Below are positions 58,141-60,162 of a stretch of DNA of 60,162 nt, in pieces. Within the stretch, counting starts at the first letter, position 1, and every line of letters begins with the position of its first letter. Below the pieces are notes generated by a model. The model saw only the letters and a program-made list of their open reading frames with translations. It did no database searches and had not been told where the DNA came from. The position numbers and the translations under genes are program-made. Origin of the DNA: Acidipropionibacterium jensenii DSM 20535 (GTDB taxonomy: Bacteria; Actinomycetota; Actinomycetes; Propionibacteriales; Propionibacteriaceae); contig NZ_AUDD01000016.1 of NCBI RefSeq assembly GCF_000425285.1, positions 1 through 60,162 on the forward strand, in the 5' to 3' direction.

Positions 58141-59636
58141 TCGTTGCTGCTCGTCTCGTCGTCGGGCTTCTCGGAGGCTGGCTTCTCAGCGTCGGGCTTC
58201 TCGGAGGCTGGCTTCTCAGCGTCGGGCTTCTCGATGTCCGGCTTCTCGACGTCAGGGCTCTGGCTGCTGCCGTCACTCGGGCGGTCCGACGGGCTCTGCT
58301 CATCGGGATCCGGAGCGGCCTTGCGGCCGGCCTCCAGTTCCTCGAACCGGTCGGCAGCATCCAGCAGTCCAGACGCGTCGAGGGCATCGCTGGAGGCGAA
58401 GAAGGTCTTCGCCCCGTGCTTGTCGCCGGTGTTGAGCAGCAGATCGGCGTAGGCGTAGTGCAGCCGCGCCTTGGCCTCATCGGAGCCCTGCATCGTGGTG
58501 ACGGCCGCGTGGAGGAGGCGTTTGGCCTCGGCCACCTGGCCCATGTCCTCGCGTGCACCGGCCTTCACCAGCACCAGCTCGACGCGCTGGGAGGAACTCA
58601 GCCGGTCATCATCCTCGGCCTGTCGAATGAGCTTGAGAGCGTTCTGCGGACGACCGAGTGCTCGTTCGCAGTCGGCCATCACCGGGATGAGGTTGTCATT
58701 GCCCGTCATCCGTCGCAGCGCACGGTAGTCGTTGAGGGCGGAGGCGTACTCCCCCGCCGCATAGGCCGTCTCGGCAGCGACCTCGCGCAGCACGGGCAGC
58801 CTCGCGGCACGCCTCAGCGCGGCCTGGGCATGACGGTGCGCCAACTGCGGATCATCGTCCAGCAGCTCCGCGGCAGCCACCACGTGACCCTCGATGATGT
58901 GAGCAACATCGGAGGGAACGCTTCGCAGCTCGGCCTTCACCGAGGGCGGCAGAGAGTCCTCGTCGAAGTCCAGCGGTGCCAGCGGCTCATCGGCGTAGCG
59001 TCCGCGTCCCCGAGTCTCGCTGCCGGCATCGTCCCTGGACGCTCCTCGATCGTCGTGACGCCTGGGCCCACGATCTCCCCAGGACCCGTGGGACTGGTGT
59101 CCGCCACGATCGGACCGACGCTCGTCACGTCCACCGCGCGAGTACCCGCCACGGCGTCCGCCGTCACGACGCGAGTCGTCGCCGCCCTCACCGCGATCCC
59201 AGTCACGTCGGCCGCGACCCTCCGAGCCCCGTGACTCGCGACGATCATCGTCTCGGCCCCGGTAGCCACCGCGGTCTCGATCGCGATCTCCGTGCCAGCG
59301 CGATCCGCCTCCCTCGCGATCGTCGTCGCGACGCCGGTACCCACGGTGATCATCATCACGACGTCGGGAGTTGCGCCGGTCGTCGTCCCGACCACCGGAT
59401 CCACGATGATCGCGGTCGTTGTCACCGTGCCAACGCGACCCGCTGCTGTCTCGATCATTGTCGCGACGCGAACCGTGCCAGTCACCGCCACCGGAGCGAC
59501 CGCCGCCGGAGCGGTAACCCCCGCCTCGTGATGAGGAGGATCTGCCGTAGCCGCCGGAGCGCCCCGCTCCTCCGCGACGTCCGTCACCGGAGAAGCCACG
59601 GCCCGAACGTCCGCCGCGATTTGTGGAATCTGCCAT
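58137..59636 (-). CDS. TPR protein with long RGG/RD-rich disordered N-terminus
   Basis: About 499 residues in three parts. Residues 1-205 are almost only Arg, Gly, Asp, Ser and His, with RGG-like units and near-repeats of SRWHGD followed by DRD and GRDDDRR. Residues about 215-425 form helical tetratricopeptide-type repeats (ELLDDDPQLAHRHAQAALRR; YAAGEYASALNDYRALRR). The last 70 residues are acidic, ending in repeated EKPDAEKPAS units encoded by a 30-bp tandem DNA repeat. The TPR part matches the protein upstream of the Rv1692-like phosphatase in other Actinobacteria; the long RGG head is unusual. The ATG at 59636 follows GGGAG. Function unknown, RNA binding possible. Confidence 0.8.
   Translation of the reverse strand: MADSTNRGGRSGRGFSGDGRRGGAGRSGGYGRSSSSRGGGYRSGGGRSGGGDWHGSRRDNDRDSSGSRWHGDNDRDHRGSGGRDDDRRNSRRRDDDHRGYRRRDDDREGGGSRWHGDRDRDRGGYRGRDDDRRESRGSEGRGRRDWDRGEGGDDSRRDGGRRGGYSRGGRDERRSDRGGHQSHGSWGDRGPRRHDDRGASRDDAGSETRGRGRYADEPLAPLDFDEDSLPPSVKAELRSVPSDVAHIIEGHVVAAAELLDDDPQLAHRHAQAALRRAARLPVLREVAAETAYAAGEYASALNDYRALRRMTGNDNLIPVMADCERALGRPQNALKLIRQAEDDDRLSSSQRVELVLVKAGAREDMGQVAEAKRLLHAAVTTMQGSDEAKARLHYAYADLLLNTGDKHGAKTFFASSDALDASGLLDAADRFEELEAGRKAAPDPDEQSPSDRPSDGSSQSPDVEKPDIEKPDAEKPASEKPDAEKPASEKPDDETSSNE
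58161..58240. repeat. 30-bp tandem repeat in TPR gene 3' end
   Basis: A 30-base unit beginning GTCGGGCTTCTCGGAGGCTG occurs exactly at 58161-58190 and 58191-58220, with a third diverged copy after it. It encodes the EKPDAEKPAS units and keeps the frame, so copy-number change would only alter tail length. Confidence 0.85.
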
Positions 59637-59834
59637 GGGGACATTCTCCCGCAGCAGCACGGTCCGCACCAATACTGAAAGTCCTTGCCCCACCTCGGAT
59701 GAGCGCGCAGCTGTGCCACTGGCGGGCCCCGACGGTCCCCGCCCGCCGATCGTGGATGCCGACGCTGATGGGATCGCCCTGCGTACCGGCCACCTGGAGC
59801 GTTTCCAGCAGGCTCGACAATGAGCATTTCCGGC
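59637..59834. other. Non-coding spacer beside ISL3 remnant
   Basis: The 198 bases between the TPR gene start and the transposase stop show no convincing gene. In related genomes tyrS often lies upstream of the TPR gene; I could not find a trace of it here. Confidence 0.4.
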
Positions 59835-60162
59835 TCATCCGAATCCAGGGTGTAGTCGGGGTCTGAACCCGCCGGTCTCGAGCAGGGATCTGGCGATGTA
59901 GTTGGTCAGGTTGCGGAACCCCAGCGCCGAGCCGCGCAGGTGCTCGAGCCTGCCGTTGATCGCCTCGGTGGGCCCGTTGGAGGTGCTGGGCCGGTCGAAG
60001 TAGGCCAGGACGTCGGCGGCGCGCTTCTTCAGCGTCCTGCCGAGCTTGGTGATCTCGACCAGGGCCTTGGGGACGCCGGTGCTGATCGAGTCGATGAGCC
60101 GGGCCATCAGCTCGCGGCCGTGGCGCCGGTTCTCGTGGCGGTAGGCGGCGATCATGGGCTGG
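59835..60162 (-). mobile_element. ISL3-family transposase, C-terminal part (cut by window end)
   Basis: The C-terminal 108 residues of a DDE transposase of the ISL3 type. STSNGPTEAINGRLEHLRG carries the final catalytic glutamate and the conserved NGxxEAxNxRxxxLRG pattern, followed by ALGFRNLTNYIARSLLETGGFRP. The reading frame is open to the window edge, so the rest lies outside. The stop at 59835 gives a normal C-terminus. I cannot see the terminal inverted repeat with certainty in 59637-59834, so completeness is unknown. Confidence 0.9.

Noticed and set aside
58161-58240. CRISPR array
   Set aside because: The repeats are directly tandem without spacers and are in frame in a coding region. 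No cas gene is present in the window.
59623-59823. Plus-strand open frame in the spacer beside the ISL3 gene
   Set aside because: Only 66 codons, overlaps the start of the TPR gene antisense, and no domain or ribosome site is visible.

Overview
The window is a stretch of high-GC actinobacterial chromosome. The gene set and gene order point to a Propionibacteriaceae-like organism (inference; no species call is possible from this alone). The blocks pafB-pafC-tatA-tatC-helY, pyrG-Nudix-xerD-parA-rluB, nadK-recN, the IclR regulator divergent to leuCD, and prfB-ftsE-ftsX-smpB-ssrA are typical of Actinobacteria. Many genes have no Shine-Dalgarno but carry a TANNNT hexamer 6-7 nt before the start codon, as on leaderless actinobacterial mRNAs. 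Most genes lie on the minus strand and overlap by ATGA or GTGA.

Layout. 1-655: an edge hairpin, the ssrA terminator and ssrA (tmRNA). 0.8-8.5 kb: a DUF1707 membrane protein and the arginine operon argCJBDFH behind a compact promoter/ARG-box. 8.5-12.3 kb: smpB, a palindromic repeat, ftsX, ftsE, prfB. 12.4-14.2 kb: tRNA-Val and two DUF805 paralogs. 14.3-20.5 kb: ftsK, thiL, a DUF3515 lipoprotein, ddl and an acyltransferase. 20.6-23.4 kb: leuCD and a divergent IclR regulator. 23.5-25.8 kb: tRNA-Glu, tRNA-Gln, a CPBP protease and an FAH-family enzyme. 25.9-31.7 kb: deoA, citramalate synthase, ilvE, divergent leuB, and an orphan methyltransferase-like gene. 31.8-35.5 kb: ilvBNC behind a leader-peptide attenuator. 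35.6-39.6 kb: HIT protein, hisF, helY. 39.7-44.1 kb: lipid kinase, tatC, tatA, a 74-aa membrane protein, pafC, pafB. 44.2-46.3 kb: gluQ convergent with a double-FKBP lipoprotein. 46.4-59.6 kb: a long minus-strand run rluB, ribbon-helix-helix protein, parA, xerD, Nudix, pyrG, recN, nadK, bioNMY, HAD phosphatase, RGG-rich TPR protein. 59.8 kb to the end: the 3' part of an ISL3-family transposase gene.

How the parts work together. About a quarter of the window makes amino acids: a nearly complete arginine pathway (argG and argR not seen) and a dispersed branched-chain set (cimA, leuB, leuCD, ilvBNC, ilvE) that could make isoleucine from pyruvate and acetyl-CoA through citramalate. These genes show distinct control signals: an ARG-box over the argC promoter, a Leu-Ile-Val leader peptide before ilvB, a palindrome between ilvE and leuB, and an LtbR/NdgR-like regulator beside leuC. 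A second theme is chromosome handling: ftsK, xerD, a ParA-family ATPase, recN and pafBC. The most unusual point is a small ribbon-helix-helix protein translationally coupled to ParA, sitting where scpA-scpB are found in many Actinobacteria. The ECF biotin importer bioYMN lies inside the nadK neighbourhood behind a BioQ-like operator.
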